DNA of 64,000 nt from Sthenelais limicola (GCA_942159475.1 OW804098.1:9836406-9900405), one strand, 5' to 3'; positions 12,101 through 23,280 are shown, numbered from the stretch's first letter. Numbers and translations: made by a program. Notes: generated from the sequence alone by a model not told the origin.

Positions 12101-15100
12101 AAATTAACTAGACGATTTCCACCTATATGTTCTATGTTGACTTCTGTTATTTAATGTGTTCATTTGCTTTCAGGGACACTACCGTTAAATGACTGCAGCT
12201 GTTGTAGAGGCTGCCCTTTGTGGTGTCACACGTGCCACACATCCACAGGTTGCTCTTCATATGAATACTTTGGACATCACAAATCACATAAAAGTGGTAG
12301 GTACCACTAAAAACCAAGTATTCTCTAAACACACATACTGGATTGTGTGAACTGATTAATTAAAGTGATACTTTTGCTTGCCCTCTTGCTTACAAATACA
12401 ATGATCCCCAATGATCCAAAACAAACATCTGGTTACTTAATATTTGCCCGATGCTGACCTACACTCTAACAAACTAAAAGGCATTTACACTGGGAATTCC
12501 ATGTGTTCCTCTGATGCCAAGATTACACTGTGCTACACACTACACTGGGCTTTTATCAGCACTGGGAAATGAGTATTGGGAAAGCAACACTTGAAAAACC
12601 CATGCAGCTAGCTTGTCCAAACTCTTGACATCATCACAATAATATTGACAGCATGACAATATCCACACCTTTGGTTCTTTCAATGGATTGAGCATATCAG
12701 GGGTGGAATAAAATATTGTATAAACTATGATGCGTTTCACAGGGGTGAGAAAAGGGTGGACCAAAAAAGGTTTTTCATTCATAATTAACTGAGAATGTAG
12801 CTGTAATAAGTTGGTCAACATTGAATTCCAGATAGTTCTGATGGATGCCAGGATGTGAGGGCTGAGTTGGAACATGCAATCTTCCTTTCCTGGCATACCA
12901 TACATGAATGCGGTATTGTGCCCACCACCATGAGGCATGTATTAGTATGGAAACCTACCACTAGGCCTAGCGTTGCCACCAAAACGATGTCTTCTGCTGG
13001 TAGCACTTCGCAACCACCAAGCATTTTTACCACAATGTCTGGTACAGAGGCCTCTAGTGGTAATACAGGTAATTGGGCTTTTTCAGCGACCATGTATTTA
13101 GACAAAGGACAACCTGTCATTGATACGCTTGACTTTTCTATATGAGCACATGTGGTCGAAATGGACATTTTTCTGGAGTGGCCACAGGCCACAAGTGAAA
13201 AACATTCATTTCGACCACCAAGGACGCATAGAAACTTTTAAGTGTATCAATGACAAGTTTGTTTTGTTTTAGAATCACAAGTCCCCCATTTTGGATGACA
13301 AAGACAACAATAAATACCTCTAATTTCATTTGACCACTGTCTGCCGGTCCCCATATTGTGTTCATCAACCAAACTTATTTTCCAGCATTTTTTCTCCCTT
13401 TTTCTCTAACTCTATTTCCTGGGTATGACCATAAACTGCTTTCCTATCAGCTCTCCCGCCCTTGATATAACCATCTTAAATGTGTTGATAAGGGCATAAA
13501 GCAACCGATCTCACTCACTCCCTCTCAGCTCTCCCGCCCTTGATATAACCATATTAAATGTGTTGATAAGGGCGTAAAGCAACCAATCTCACTACTGGCA
13601 ACTGCCTTATGACGTCACACTCTCTCCGCCAATCAAGATTCACCATAAATAAATGCAGACAGGCAGCTACTTCCATCTTTCTGGCATCTCCACTGGTCTG
13701 ATCTTCTGTGTTTCCTCCAACTGCCCCCAGTTGAGATAATGCGGCCGTCCATGATTAAATAAAACTTTGAAAAGAAATCGGTTAAGTGGAAATGAGGCTT
13801 TAGTGGACATGAGGCCTTACACAGATGACAATTCAATCACTTTATATCCTAAAATGGAAACATTTACTCACCATTATAATTACTTATAGTAAGTTATACG
13901 ACATAAAGCTGGTTTTTACGTAAATTGGTAATTGCACCAGTGAATACCTTTTGAATCCGTTCATAAATACAGTAGTGAGTGAGTGAGATTGGTTGCTTTA
14001 CGCCCTTATCAACACTTTGAAGTGTTATATCAAGGGCGGGAGAGCTGAGAGGGAGGCAGTTTATGATCATACCCAGGAAATAGAGATAGAGAAGAAGATA
14101 AATACAGTATTTGATATAATATAATAATATAATAGTGACATTAATTCAATTTTGCAGTAGCAGTAGCTGGGCGTATCGCTGGGAGTGTGGTAGGAGGGAT
14201 TTTACTATTAGCAGCCATCATCATGATTGTCATACTTATCAAAAGGTAAATCCACATCTTATAGCGGTATTTATATTGTTATTAAATGGCGTAAAGTAAA
14301 GACGGAATAGATACAAAATGTACTACGCTGGGTGGAGTATGAGTTATCAGTGGAAATTCATCAAATCCTATAAGGATCAGGTCTTGAATTGCAGCCGAGT
14401 ACAAAGTGGCTTTAGTTATCATTAGCGCCGAGAGGCATGCCCTTGTGGAAAATATTTGACTAGGCGATTAAAGGACAAACGCCACCCAGAGAACTGCCAC
14501 CTAGAACAAACATCAACTAGGACAACCGCCATAAAGACAAACATTGCTCATAGAAATAGTTATTGCTATTCTTTCTATTGCCTAGTTATAGCAAATGGCA
14601 CGATGGAGGGTTCCCATTCTCTGATGGGTCCCGATCAGTTTGAACCAGAACAGAGTGCTATTTGCTATTTATTACACACTCTATTGGGATGTTAAAAAGT
14701 AATTTTAACTTGTATAGCCTATAGTTTAGCTCAAGGAGGCTTGATTCCCCGCAATTTGTAGGCCTAAGTTAATGCTAAGCCAATGAGATTGCATGTTTGC
14801 CCGAACTGATCGATGTGCAGTTTGGGTCAACCAAACTGCACCCCCAAACTGCACCTTTCTAACTGCTCATGTGTGTAATAATGTATCTAATCTTGATGGG
14901 TGGAGTTTGTCCAGGTGGCAGTTGTTAAGGTAATGTGTGGCCTGACACTGACCAGGGCACATTATGTGATAAACCTTTGTGATAACTTTACTACTATCAG
15001 TTATTCATGTGGTTATATTATATCCTAAATGTCCTGTACTTATACAATACATGACCTGCTATTTTCAGGGGGATCCTACCCAAGCAGAAATTACAAGCAA

Positions 15101-15552
15101 TACTGCGACAAGTCAGGCACTCCCAGACCAATGATTATGGTGATTCACCTTCTGCTCCCCCTCCCCCCTCTGCCCCTCTTAGACCTCTCCCATCTCTCCC
15201 TCACCCTCACCCCCCACCACCCCCTTCTAGACCTCAACCATACAACCCTACTCCTTTACCTGCACCAACACCCGCACCACCGTTACCCCCTCGACTATCC
15301 ACACAAACTTCCAACCCAAGCCCTCCAATATACCAGCCCCACCTACCCCATACAGCCCCCACAGCAAACCCACCCCAACCATCACCCGCAGACCTTTACA
15401 CCGCAGTCATACGGACCAACGGCAGACTTGGGAGAAGCTCAGGAGGAACACAACCTGAAGGAGTGGTCAGAGGAGCAGGAGGAGGAGCAACAGAAGCTGC
15501 TGCAAATGACCCATCTGTGTATTTAGAAGAAAATGAATTATATAACACATAA
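6121..15552 (+). CDS. Receptor gene A: single-pass Cys-rich membrane protein, six exons
   Basis: Predicted exons are 6121-6193, 10670-10765, 12174-12296, 12832-13068, 14158-14245 and 15069-15552, all with GT-AG borders, giving 366 aa. Layout: signal peptide (1-23), Cys-containing ectodomain (25-120), Ser/Thr/Pro stalk (about 120-176), transmembrane helix (about 184-204), and a 161-residue Pro-rich tail ending VYLEENELYNT. This is the order of a type I cell-surface receptor. Introns 1-4 are all phase 1 and the last is phase 2, so ectodomain exons can be lost or swapped without shifting the frame. Gene B has the same exon order and phases, which is the main support for the model. I do not recognise the ectodomain family. 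The tail suggests SH3 and SH2 adaptor binding, by inference. Ligand and function are unknown. Confidence 0.75.
6932..7625 (-). pseudogene. Decayed LINE reverse-transcriptase C-terminal fragment
   Basis: On the minus strand 7500-7330 reads FKYLGFILNNTLS, then RKTALLIYKTYVLPVL, the end of the reverse-transcriptase and thumb region of CR1/Jockey-type LINEs. After a break, a further frame (7185-6949) contains LVRPYNLRDG and EQLWNSLPMTV, the usual LINE ORF2 C-terminus. It is 5'-truncated and has stops. The fragment is missing from gene B at the same intron position, so it was inserted after duplication. Confidence 0.8.
8244..10032. mobile_element. TA-target non-autonomous transposon with intact empty site in gene B
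   Basis: The ends are inverted CCCGACGGGCA...TGCCCGTCGGG with imperfect inverted sequence inward (GCAATT motifs). TA lies on both sides (8242-8243 and 10033-10034). Gene B near 45985-45995 reads GATTTGATGTACAGTCC with no insert, which is the unoccupied site. No convincing transposase is inside. TA duplication fits Tc1/mariner-like mobilisation by inference. A second element (8581-9213) is nested in it. Confidence 0.8.
8581..9213. mobile_element. Nested MITE with 7-bp GTCTAAA duplication
   Basis: Termini TAGGTATCCCAGAG and CTCTGGGATACCTA are perfect inverted repeats. GTCTAAA directly precedes (8574-8580) and follows (9214-9220) the element. The interior is AT-rich and noncoding. A 7-8 bp duplication is compatible with hAT-like mobilisation. 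It lies inside the TA-target element and is therefore younger. Confidence 0.75.
10091..10333. mobile_element. TGGGTCAG-family MITE, copy 2
   Basis: Termini TGGGTGAGACTTTCAG and GAAAATCTGACCCA. The corresponding point of gene B (about 46045) reads straight through from AACTCAGTATTA to AGTAAAG, so this copy is specific to gene A. AATATA and AATACA flank it as an imperfect target duplication. Confidence 0.75.
10670..10765 (+). CDS. Gene A exon 2, CPVGETHVF ectodomain exon
   Basis: Thirty-two codons between TTATTGCAG and GTAAGT. Contains CPVGETHVF, shared exactly with gene B, and ends in HTCLN. Residues on either side differ (GGDGWWGIA against RRADTIV in B), whereas the intron just downstream is almost identical in the two genes. 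Confidence 0.75.
11493..11580. repeat. 29-bp tandem repeat, three units
   Basis: Three imperfect units of the form ATCGTGTTATACTTATGATA followed by ATCATTAAT. Short AT-rich minisatellite in intron 2, not present in gene B. Confidence 0.7.
11743..11868. mobile_element. TGGGTCAG-family MITE, truncated copy
   Basis: Begins GGTCAGATTTTCAGAAAATG, like the full copies, and continues with the family's AACCCAAATTTCAGACGAAA stretch, but the second terminus is missing. Confidence 0.65.
12174..12296 (+). CDS. Gene A exon 3, Cys-cluster exon
   Basis: Forty-one codons between TTGCTTTCAG and GTAGGT, phase 1 both ends. Encodes CSCCRGCPLWCHTCHTSTGC followed by SSYEYF. Gene B exon 3 keeps only the pattern C-x-C-x2-C and C-x2-Y-x-Y. 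The spacing loosely recalls Apple/PAN modules, but I would not assign it. The odd number of cysteines in the cluster may allow inter-chain disulfides. Confidence 0.65.
12832..13068 (+). CDS. Gene A exon 4, paired-Cys helix and stalk
   Basis: Seventy-nine codons. It opens with two cysteines separated by 20 residues (CQDVRAEL to IHEC), exactly the spacing in gene B. Next comes a Ser/Thr/Pro-rich stalk ending TEASSGNT before GTAATT. Only about the last 30 bases match gene B closely. The acceptor is the less certain border; I chose the AG at 12830-12831 because it keeps phase 1 and an open frame. Confidence 0.65.
13069..14157 (+). other. Gene A intron 4
   Basis: Phase 1 intron ending TTGCAG. The middle is occupied by a foldback element (13400-14100) absent from gene B intron 4. 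No other feature is visible. Confidence 0.6.
13400..14100. mobile_element. Foldback element with inverted and direct internal repeats
   Basis: Outer inverted segments carry CTATTTCCTGGGTATGA and its complement near 14075. Inside, a block containing CAGCTCTCCCGCCCTTGATA and TAAAGCAACC occurs twice in direct orientation (about 13447 and 13528) and once inverted (about 13985-14055) beside a GTGAGTGAGTGAGA run. Noncoding, of MITE or SINE-derived type; limits are approximate. Confidence 0.6.
14158..14245 (+). CDS. Gene A exon 5, transmembrane segment
   Basis: Encodes GRIAGSVVGGILLLAAIIMI, then VILIK, and ends in a phase 2 split Arg codon. About 21 uninterrupted apolar residues with GxxxG-like small-residue spacing, then basic residues, the signature of a type I membrane anchor. 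Gene B exon 5 is nearly identical through the helix. Confidence 0.8.
15069..15552 (+). CDS. Gene A exon 6, Pro-rich tyrosine tail
   Basis: Starts after TTTTCAG and encodes the 161-residue cytoplasmic tail. A basic juxtamembrane helix (LPKQKLQAILRQVRH) comes first, followed by a long proline-rich stretch with PPLPPRL, a class II SH3 consensus (PxxPxR). The C-terminal third is Gly/Arg-rich with an ADLYTAV tyrosine motif and the end VYLEENELYNT. The frame is set by phase 2 splicing. A longer alternative frame over the same bases (15029-15526) is not the coding one, because the spliced frame is conserved with gene B to the stop. Confidence 0.8.
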
Positions 15553-17071
15553 CTACCTCATATTGTATACCATTCCCTTTTCTTAAAATTTGTAGTAAAT
15601 GCTGAGCATTTTCCCTGAGATGTACCAAATTATAGCAAACATATCCATGTATATTACATGTATATCATAAAATGTGATAATTATATGACGAATAAGTTCT
15701 GTATAATGAACTGTGATCAAATTAGAAGCTGGCTTCATCGCAATTAATACTAATTTGTCAACTTATGAATCCTTATATTTTTCAGAAAGCTAAAGTTTTT
15801 CCTAATCTAGAAACCCTGATGCGGGTTGTACGTACCTCTTCTATTGTACAGCAATAACCTTCACATCTAGTCCTCAAAGTCAGGCAGACTTTTCTGTCCA
15901 TTCTGATACATTCTAGGCAGCATATCACAGATTGCCGCTTTGCTCTAAAAGATTTAAGCTTTTTTTTTGAGTAGAAAAAAATCAGTATCCAACTCAGATT
16001 TGGCTACCGTTAGCCGTAAGTCAAGGTGGGCAGGGTTTTGTTTTGTTTGAGTTTTTTTCGGGGGGCGGAGAGGGGGATGAAAGATATTCTTTCCTACATG
16101 GAAATCCTTGCTGGTACCAATAGCCTTAACCTGGTAAAATAAACCATACCGGTACTACTGATATATATATGAGGAAAAGCATTAAAAAATATATACAAGA
16201 ATATTTTCTATTCTTCTGAAAATAAATATTCATAACATTACTCCTGAACTAGCTAATATGAATACAATAAACATGTGTGGGGAATTTATTTTGATTATAC
16301 AATTTTGAATAAATATATATGAAGATTTAAATAAGTTCAAATGAGTTTAGATTGTGATATAATATAAAAGTGTTGATATAGTGTAAATTTGATTAAAAGC
16401 GTGTGAGTGATGTAGAGGTGTGCAGAGAAGTGTGGGAGAGGAAGGTGGGAGTGGGTGAGTATATTATGTGAGTGTGTGTGAGTGTATAAGATTGGAGGTG
16501 AGTGTATCAGTGTGTTTCTGCCAGGATTTTTGAATTTTTTTTTTTTGAATTTATTGTATATACATGTATCTGTATAAGGTTTATTTCTGGAAATGCGTAC
16601 ATGTATGATACAGTAAAAGGCTGCCTCTTTTCTATGATAACCATAGCTCTTCCAGAGGGTCCCTAATAAAAATGGAGTTGAAGTAAATAAAATAAAAATA
16701 TAGCTAGTAAAATGGGATAAACCAGCTGAAGGTCAACAAGGTGAAGCCAGATACAAACATTCCCTTATGTATTGTTTCTGTGGTAAACAGGTTCACAAGT
16801 ATTTTAGTGACTATCAGGGCTTTTTGCTGTTTTATTATCACAAATTTGGGCCTTCAGTCTTCGAGATTTGGATGCCTTGATGTCATAAGTATTAGTTTCA
16901 GCAGTTAAATTGTTATTGTCATATCCAGTTTCTTGATTGTCTTGTTTGTGAATGAGGGAGCTAGAGCAATGCACGAGCATTGCAGGAGCGTTTGTCTAAG
17001 ACCAATGCTAACTATATCACAGAAACTGTCATATATACCCAATGTAAGTGATCTCACGTGTATATTCTTTA

Positions 17072-17305
17072 TGGGTCAGATTTTCAGAAAATGTACAATT
17101 CGTCTTCACCAATCCTCTCAAATAACCCAAATTTAAGAGAACACGAGCTTCAAAATGCAGTTTAACATAACAGAAGTGATACTTTAAATCAATGCGATAC
17201 CAAATAAACTTAGATATACCCGGTATTCATCATTTTCAGCCTGATTTAGCAGCATTTCCTAATGTGTAGAGCTGACAATTGTACATTTGCTGAAAATCTG
17301 ACCCA
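17072..17305. mobile_element. TGGGTCAG-family MITE, copy older than the duplication
   Basis: Termini TGGGTCAGATTTTCAG and GAAAATCTGACCCA. An equivalent copy lies at 51608-51841 in gene B's 3' flank, followed by the same TGTACCTGTGCTG sequence, so it was present before the genes duplicated. Confidence 0.8.
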
Positions 17306-17564
17306 TGTACCTGTGCTGTTTTATAATCAACCTGTCACAGCTCTGTTAATTACATGTACATATAAAGATGATTGTTAATGCCAGAGGATTAGCTATGTGA
17401 TTACTCCATTGTTTGTGAGTTTGCTTTGTGAGTGGTATGTGATATAAATAACAGATTGACCAATATTATGATACAACTGGATGATATATAAAAGTCTATA
17501 AGGTGGTTAAATAATGGTGATAATAACGTGCAATGTCAAACATGTAAATGTTCAATAGATTGAC

Positions 17565-17570
17565 AATAAA
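17565..17570 (+). terminator. Candidate polyadenylation signal, gene A
   Basis: AATAAA in GATTGACAATAAATTG, conserved at 52099-52104 behind gene B. It is about 2 kb after the stop codon, so the assignment is tentative. Confidence 0.3.
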
Positions 17571-17830
17571 TTGTATTCTTAAGTTATGTGTGAATCTGCC
17601 TTTTTCCTGGGATAACTGGGAGATTATAGTGATTATATATTTGTGATATGCTATGGAAAGATAACTCACAAGTCACAAACAAGTAATGTTATTAGGATAC
17701 TATCATATGTGATGTGTCAGAATGTCAGAAGAAAATTGTTGGAATACGCTTGATCTTATATTACAAATGTGCTGGTATTTAAAATCCATTATTTTGAAAC
17801 CTGAGACCCATTTTTCTGTGACATATCACA

Positions 17831-18831
17831 TCCCCACACACCCCGCTGTGGTTTATACTGCAGTTGGCAATTCGGGGAATTCACTGCAGTCACCGTGGGC
17901 AGCAAAGAGCGGCAAGCGTTACTCATGGCGACGCGATGCCATCACCGCGGTCGCCGCGGCAACATGAGAACACGTTGACTGCACTAAAACACTATATGGA
18001 CGTCACACATATGCTGCTGTTGGACTGCGGTTATTTAATATGGTGGGTGGGTGGGGGCGGGGGCAGGGGCATGACAATATTGATTCATATTTATTTTATT
18101 TATCCTCAGAAAGTCATCATTTGATCATTTTCGTTCATCAATAGGTATTCCAGTCCATTCTTCCTTCGTCTCCTCTAGTGGAAGGCACCTCACTCCCACA
18201 AAGCCTGTTAAATGATTAACATATATAGGTTCATAACAGGGTAAATGATATCATTTTTTTATCAATATCTAGCTGTAAGTAGTTATAAAAACATTTATAA
18301 CATAATTAGTAACAGACAGCATAGGCATCCAGTTTCTAACCGTCCTCTTCCTGAAATAGTGTACACACATGGAAACATGTAGAGAAAGGAAATGGTAAAC
18401 TTAGAGAATTAATGAAAAAGTCTAAAAATGGATGCATTATTATTATTTTATCAAGAACCAGGACTTGGAAATTTCTTGCACACATAAATATTTCAACACT
18501 CTAGCAGTTTGGATTTAAAATATTACCTTATAAATTTATGTGTCCAGTTGTTTCTTGTTGATGGCTGTCGCTCATTGTAGAGTAAACTTCTTGGTGGACA
18601 TATCTTGACCTATAAGAATAATGATTATGTATTATAGCCATCAAATGGTGCACCATAAAAGTAATATTTTAGGTATATAATACAATACATGCAGCATATA
18701 AGACACCTACCCTCTGTGACTGCAAGATGGCATCTGATGTATCCGCGCCAATAATTCCCGCCAAAAACCATGAATCCTTTGTTTCTAGGCCTTGTATATA
18801 GATGGCTGTTGCTTCTATTTCCGCCCTACCC
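17831..18831. other. Intergenic insertion, no supported gene
   Basis: Gene B's flank runs from TGACATATCACAT to the CCTTTCGGAAA block within about 60 bases. Here those blocks are about 6.6 kb apart (17831-24490). The left part has a GC-rich patch with CGCGGTCGCCGCGGCAACAT (about 17940-17965) and CTGCAGT motifs shared with the hairpin at 23772. No protein is recognisable. Confidence 0.5.
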
Positions 18832-19079
18832 TTCTAGCTGGGAGGGAATTCGAGAAAATCGTGCACTTGGTGACAAGTTTTTGAAATTTGGCGTGGTGTT
18901 AGGTATGGGTATTAGGTATTCAAAACTCCGTGCAAACAGAATGTGGTGGCCCTCTGGTGGCCATTATGCGCAAAAAACAAAACGGCTCCCACTGGGACAT
19001 AACAATGTTATATCTCAGCCCCATTTAGCACTAAATCCATGTGTAATACCACTTTGACCATGTTTTAAGGTATGGGGAA

Positions 19080-19990
19080 TCTATTTCCAACATTATTATT
19101 TTGTTTCAAGGTCAATTTCAAGGTTAAAATCCAAAATGGCTGCCCCTGGAAAGAGTAAATATCATATCTCAGCTCCTGTTTGTACTAAATCTATGTATAA
19201 TACCACTTTTAGTATGTTTTAAGGGATGAGGGATCAATTTCTGAGGTCACCTTTCTGTTTCAAGGTCAATTTCAAGGTCAAAATCCAAAATGGCTGCCCC
19301 TGGCAAGGGTAAATATTATACCTCAGCTCCTGTTTGCACTACATCTATGTATAATACCACTTTCAGTATGTTTTAAAGTATCAGGAATTCATTTCTGAGG
19401 TCACCTTTCTTTTTTCAAGGTCAATTTCAAGGTCAGAATCCAAGATGGCTGCCCCTGGAAAGAGTAAATATCATACCTCTGCTCATGTTTGCACTACATC
19501 TATGTATAATACCACTTTTAGTATGTTTTAAGGTATGAGGAATTCATTTCTGAGGTCACCTTTCTGTTTCAAGGTCAATATCAAGGTCAAAATCCAACAT
19601 GGCTGCCTCAGGGAAACATATATATCATATTTTAGCTCCTGTTTGCACTACATCTATGTGTAATACCACTTTCAGTATGTTTTAAGGTATGAGGAATTCA
19701 TTTCTGAGGTCACTTTTCTATTTGAAGGTCATTATCAAGGTCAGAATCATTGAGTCAAAATCCAAAATGGCCACCAGCTAGTAATGTAAATATCCTATTT
19801 CAGCTCCCATTACTACTAGAACCATTTATAATAATGTCCCTTCATGTTAGTTTTTGGAAATTGGGAATCCCTTTTTGTTACAAGGTCATTTTCAAGGTCA
19901 TTTCCCAAAGTCAAAGGCTAACAGTAATGTTCTGTTTAAAGACAAAAGCTATTTATGATGGGCCATTTGATACAGCCACCCATTGAGATA
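19080..19990. repeat. Subterminal tandem repeats, left arm
   Basis: Five to six units of about 160 bp. Each has a doubled TTTCAAGGTCA segment, AAAATGGCTGCCCCTGG, a CAGCTCCTGTTTGCACTA-type segment, and TTCTGAGGTCACCTTTCT. The right arm carries the same units inverted. Confidence 0.8.
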
Positions 19991-20024
19991 ATAGAAAGAT
20001 CAGGTTTTATATCATTAACTACTT

Positions 20025-22295
20025 TCACAGATTATTAGTGCAGCCCCCTTCACACTTGCATAATGTGCTACAGCGCAGTCCAGCTCGATGGCACTTACAT
20101 GCTCCCTTACAGGCAACCACACATCCACAATGGAGGAGCAGTGAACAAGCCTGGCTGAGATCTGCCAGATCAGTCCAATATGGCACCCACTGTTTGGTTC
20201 TAGCATTCCATTCCCAGCCATATTTGCTAGGGTCTGGAATCTCAGGGGCTTTAGAGAGGGCCTGCCTCCAGACAAAGCCTGCAGTGAGCAGGGCATGCTT
20301 AGCATGCTGGAATAAAGCATTTTGGGTTGGGGTAATCGATTCCAGGCACTTGAGGCCATGGGTGAACATCAGCTTTCTTGCTTCATTCACTGTGTCTGCA
20401 CTGCAATTTTGACTGTACATGAGCACAGTCCAATGCTCGAGACGTTGCATATGCAAGGAATCCAGAGTGAGGCTGGTTGGGTCTTGAGTGATAGCAATGA
20501 ATGTGTCAATGACCTCAGGAAAGGCACCCCATGCTTTCCATGCAGTCTTTTTACCAATTCTAAACATTGCTGATACAACATCACACCCTGTGAATGCATC
20601 AAAGAATGGAAGTGCCTCACAATATTCAGGTCCAAACACTTGTGAAATGTGGTGGATTCCCATTTGGTATATCTTTATATGATTTTCCTGTTCCAAATCC
20701 AACCCACAGTTCTTACAGGCCAATCTCATAGAATAGATTGATGGCCAGCACAACCAATTCTTTGGAAGACCTGGCTAAATCAGGAATTGTATTTTTGTTT
20801 TACCAGACATCGAACTCCTTTGTGCAGCAAGATCAGCATAATAAAGAATACTTGAACCACATCACTATCCACTATCCTGAGGTAGGCTTTAGTGTGACCC
20901 AGCTTGGCAGCATGTAGTAAGTGGAGCATCATTTGTGTGTCAGCTTCTTGCCAATCTGTGGAGCCAATCTGTGGAGCTCCCATGAGGGAGTTGGTGATTT
21001 CATGGTCCATTACCTCACCAGTGTCCAATGTGAGGAGCTCTGGACCAATTTCCTTGAAAGGATTGACCACTGTACCATCCTTAACAAGGTTGTATAGAGC
21101 CTTGAGGTGATTGAGGAACTTGTTCTGTTCAGCTACTGAAGACTCTGGATGTTTCTTTGTTGTCTGCAGCAGAGAAACAAGCACTTTCTTTTTCCTCCTG
21201 TTGACCGTACAGGCCTTCTGCCCCACTATCCTCCTTCAGAAATGTGATGCTGTGTTTCTGGCTCTGATCCAATCCCATCATTGAGAACTCTTTGTCCCCA
21301 CATTGCACAACAAACTTCCCCTCCATGAATGCCTCATTCAAGGATGGGTTTCCAGAAGTTGCACGATGTCTTTCAAGAATACTGGCATCCAGCAGGCATA
21401 ATTTGTGTGCCCAAAGGTGAAAAACCATGGACACATATCATAGCAGGCATTTAGAGTCAGTGGCCAATCACCAACCTGCTGACCCTAAACAAAATGGCAG
21501 TTAATGAGCAGGTAATCTCTCACTGTTGTCCAGTAGCAAATTGTTGGAGCATTGTTAATGAGACGCCTTTCCCATGTCTCCATGGGTTCATGAGGTCCAT
21601 ATCCCTCAGAGCAGTAATCATTGTATGCCTGAACTTTGAGTATATGGAGCCAGGCAAGAGTGAGCTGGTATGCATACCATGTATGCTTGACATGCTTGCC
21701 ACCTAGCAGAGAAGCTGCAACACCAGTATTGCAAATCTTTGCAAGGGAAAACATGTGTTCCCAGCTTGATCCAGCCAACAGCTTACCCCGACATTCTTGA
21801 GATGTCATTTCAACATGGAATCCCATAAAACACACCATCTTCAACTCACCCACCTCATCTGGGTATTGCCATTGACATTTTTTCTGTTGTGCATAGAGAG
21901 GACAGTCACCTTCAATCACTGGAATCTGGCCAGGATTCACAAACTCAATTGCCTTCTTCACCAGAAGCATTGCATGTTTCTGCATAGCCATTGACGAGGC
22001 CTTCTCATAGAATACAGGAAAAACTCCAACTGTGGCCCTTGGCCTGACATCTTCTGGGTGTTGGCCATGGGAGAAGGACCCAGATTATGTCAATGGTGTT
22101 TCTTGAAACTTTCCATCTTTTTCTATGAGAACCTTGTGAAGATGGTTGAGCCATGCCTCCTCGGGCACACCTGCTCTTGGATTATTCGTAAAAGCTGGTC
22201 TGACAGATCCATTTAGACATTTTGAGAGAGTGATTTCTCCAGCATATTCATCAATGTATGGGACAGTGATGAAGTCATCAGGAAGCTGGATAGTT
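20025..22295 (-). pseudogene. Decayed XPG/FEN1-like transposon nuclease
   Basis: Minus-strand coding runs from about 22295 to 20025. Open segments lie at 21991-21485, 21434-21129, 21226-20780 and 20753-20025, joined by frameshifts. One clear in-frame TAA lies near 22087, inside otherwise continuous coding (ETPLT, stop, SGSFSHGQHPEDVRP). Motifs in order: a central block with IEGDCPLYA; EADTQMMLHLLHAA and RIVDSDVV, matching the XPG-I acidic signature; FTGCDVVSAMFRIGKKTAWK, comparable with GCDY...GIGPKRA of FEN1; and a C-terminal Cys-rich region (CGCVVACKGACKCHRAGLRC). The same family is found as repeat-encoded proteins in many invertebrates. Probably inactive here. Confidence 0.7.
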
Positions 22296-22329
22296 GATAC
22301 TAAAAGTGGTATTATACATAAATGTAGTG

Positions 22330-23280
22330 CAAACAGGAGCTAAAATAGGATATATATGTTTCCCTTAAGCAGCCATGTTGGATTTTGACTTTGATATTGA
22401 CCTTGAAACAGAAAGGTGACCTCAGAAATGAATTCCTCATATCTTAAAACATACTAAAAGTGGTATTATACATAGATGTAGTGCAAACATGAGCAGAGGT
22501 ATGATATTTACTCTTTCCAGGGGCAGCCATCTTAGATTCTGACCTTGAAATTGACCTTGAAAAAAGAAAGGTGACCTCAGAAATGAATTCCTGATACTTT
22601 AAAACATACTGAAAGTGGTATTATACATAGATGTAGTGCAAACAGGAACTGAGATATAATATCTACCCTTGCCAGGGGCAGCCATTTTGGATTTTGACCT
22701 TGAAATTGACCTTGAAACAGAAAGGTGACCTCAGAAATTGATTCCTCATACCTTAAAACATACTAAAAGTGGTATTATACATAGATCTAGTACAAACAGG
22801 AGCTGAGATATGATATTTACTCTTTCAAGGGGCAGCCATCTTGGATTTTGACCTAGAAATGACCTTGAAACTCAGAAGTGACCTCAGAAATGAATTCCCG
22901 ATACTTTAAAACATACTGAAGTTGGTATTGTACATAGACCTAGTGCAAACAGGAGCTGAGATATGATATTTACTTTTACCTGAGGCGGCCATGTTGGATT
23001 TTGACCTTAATATTGCCCTTGAAACAGAACGGTGACCTCAGAAATTGATTCCTCATATCTTAAAACATACTAAAAGTGGTGTTATACATAGATCTAGTGC
23101 AAACAGGAGCTGAGATATGATATTTACTCTTTCCAGGGGCAGCCATTTTGGATTTTGACCTTGAAATTGACCTTGAAACAAAATAATAATGTTGGAAATA
23201 GATTCCCCATACCTTAAAACATGGTCAAAGTGGTATTACACATGGATTTAGTGCTAAATGGGGCTGAGATATGACATTGT
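22330..23280. repeat. Subterminal tandem repeats, right arm
   Basis: Inverted counterparts of the left-arm units: TTGACCTTGAAA, GGGGCAGCCATTTTGGATTT, AGAAAGGTGACCTCAGAAAT and AGTGGTATTATACATAGAT. About six units, diverged from each other by a few percent. Confidence 0.8.

Larger units (their letters stand above)
10766..12173 (+). other. Gene A intron 2
   Basis: Up to about 11150 it aligns with gene B intron 2, for example GAATCCGATGCAAAACAGCA in both. After that point similarity ends, marking the left border of the diverged middle block. A three-unit repeat and a half MITE lie in the unique part. A 215-codon open frame over exon 2 and this intron is incidental. Confidence 0.65.
15553..17830 (+). 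other. Gene A 3' flank, probable 3' UTR
   Basis: Aligns along its length with gene B 51015-52367, including GAAGCTGGCTTCATCGCAAT and CACAGCTCTGTTAATTACAT, so it is part of the duplicated unit. Contains a GTGAGTGTGTGTGAG-type run near 16400-16510 and an old MITE (17072-17305). No other gene seen. Confidence 0.55.

Noticed and set aside
15029..15526. A 165-codon His/Leu/Pro-rich frame
   Set aside because: Wrong frame of gene A exon 6. The spliced frame is conserved with gene B up to the stop, including in-frame indels.
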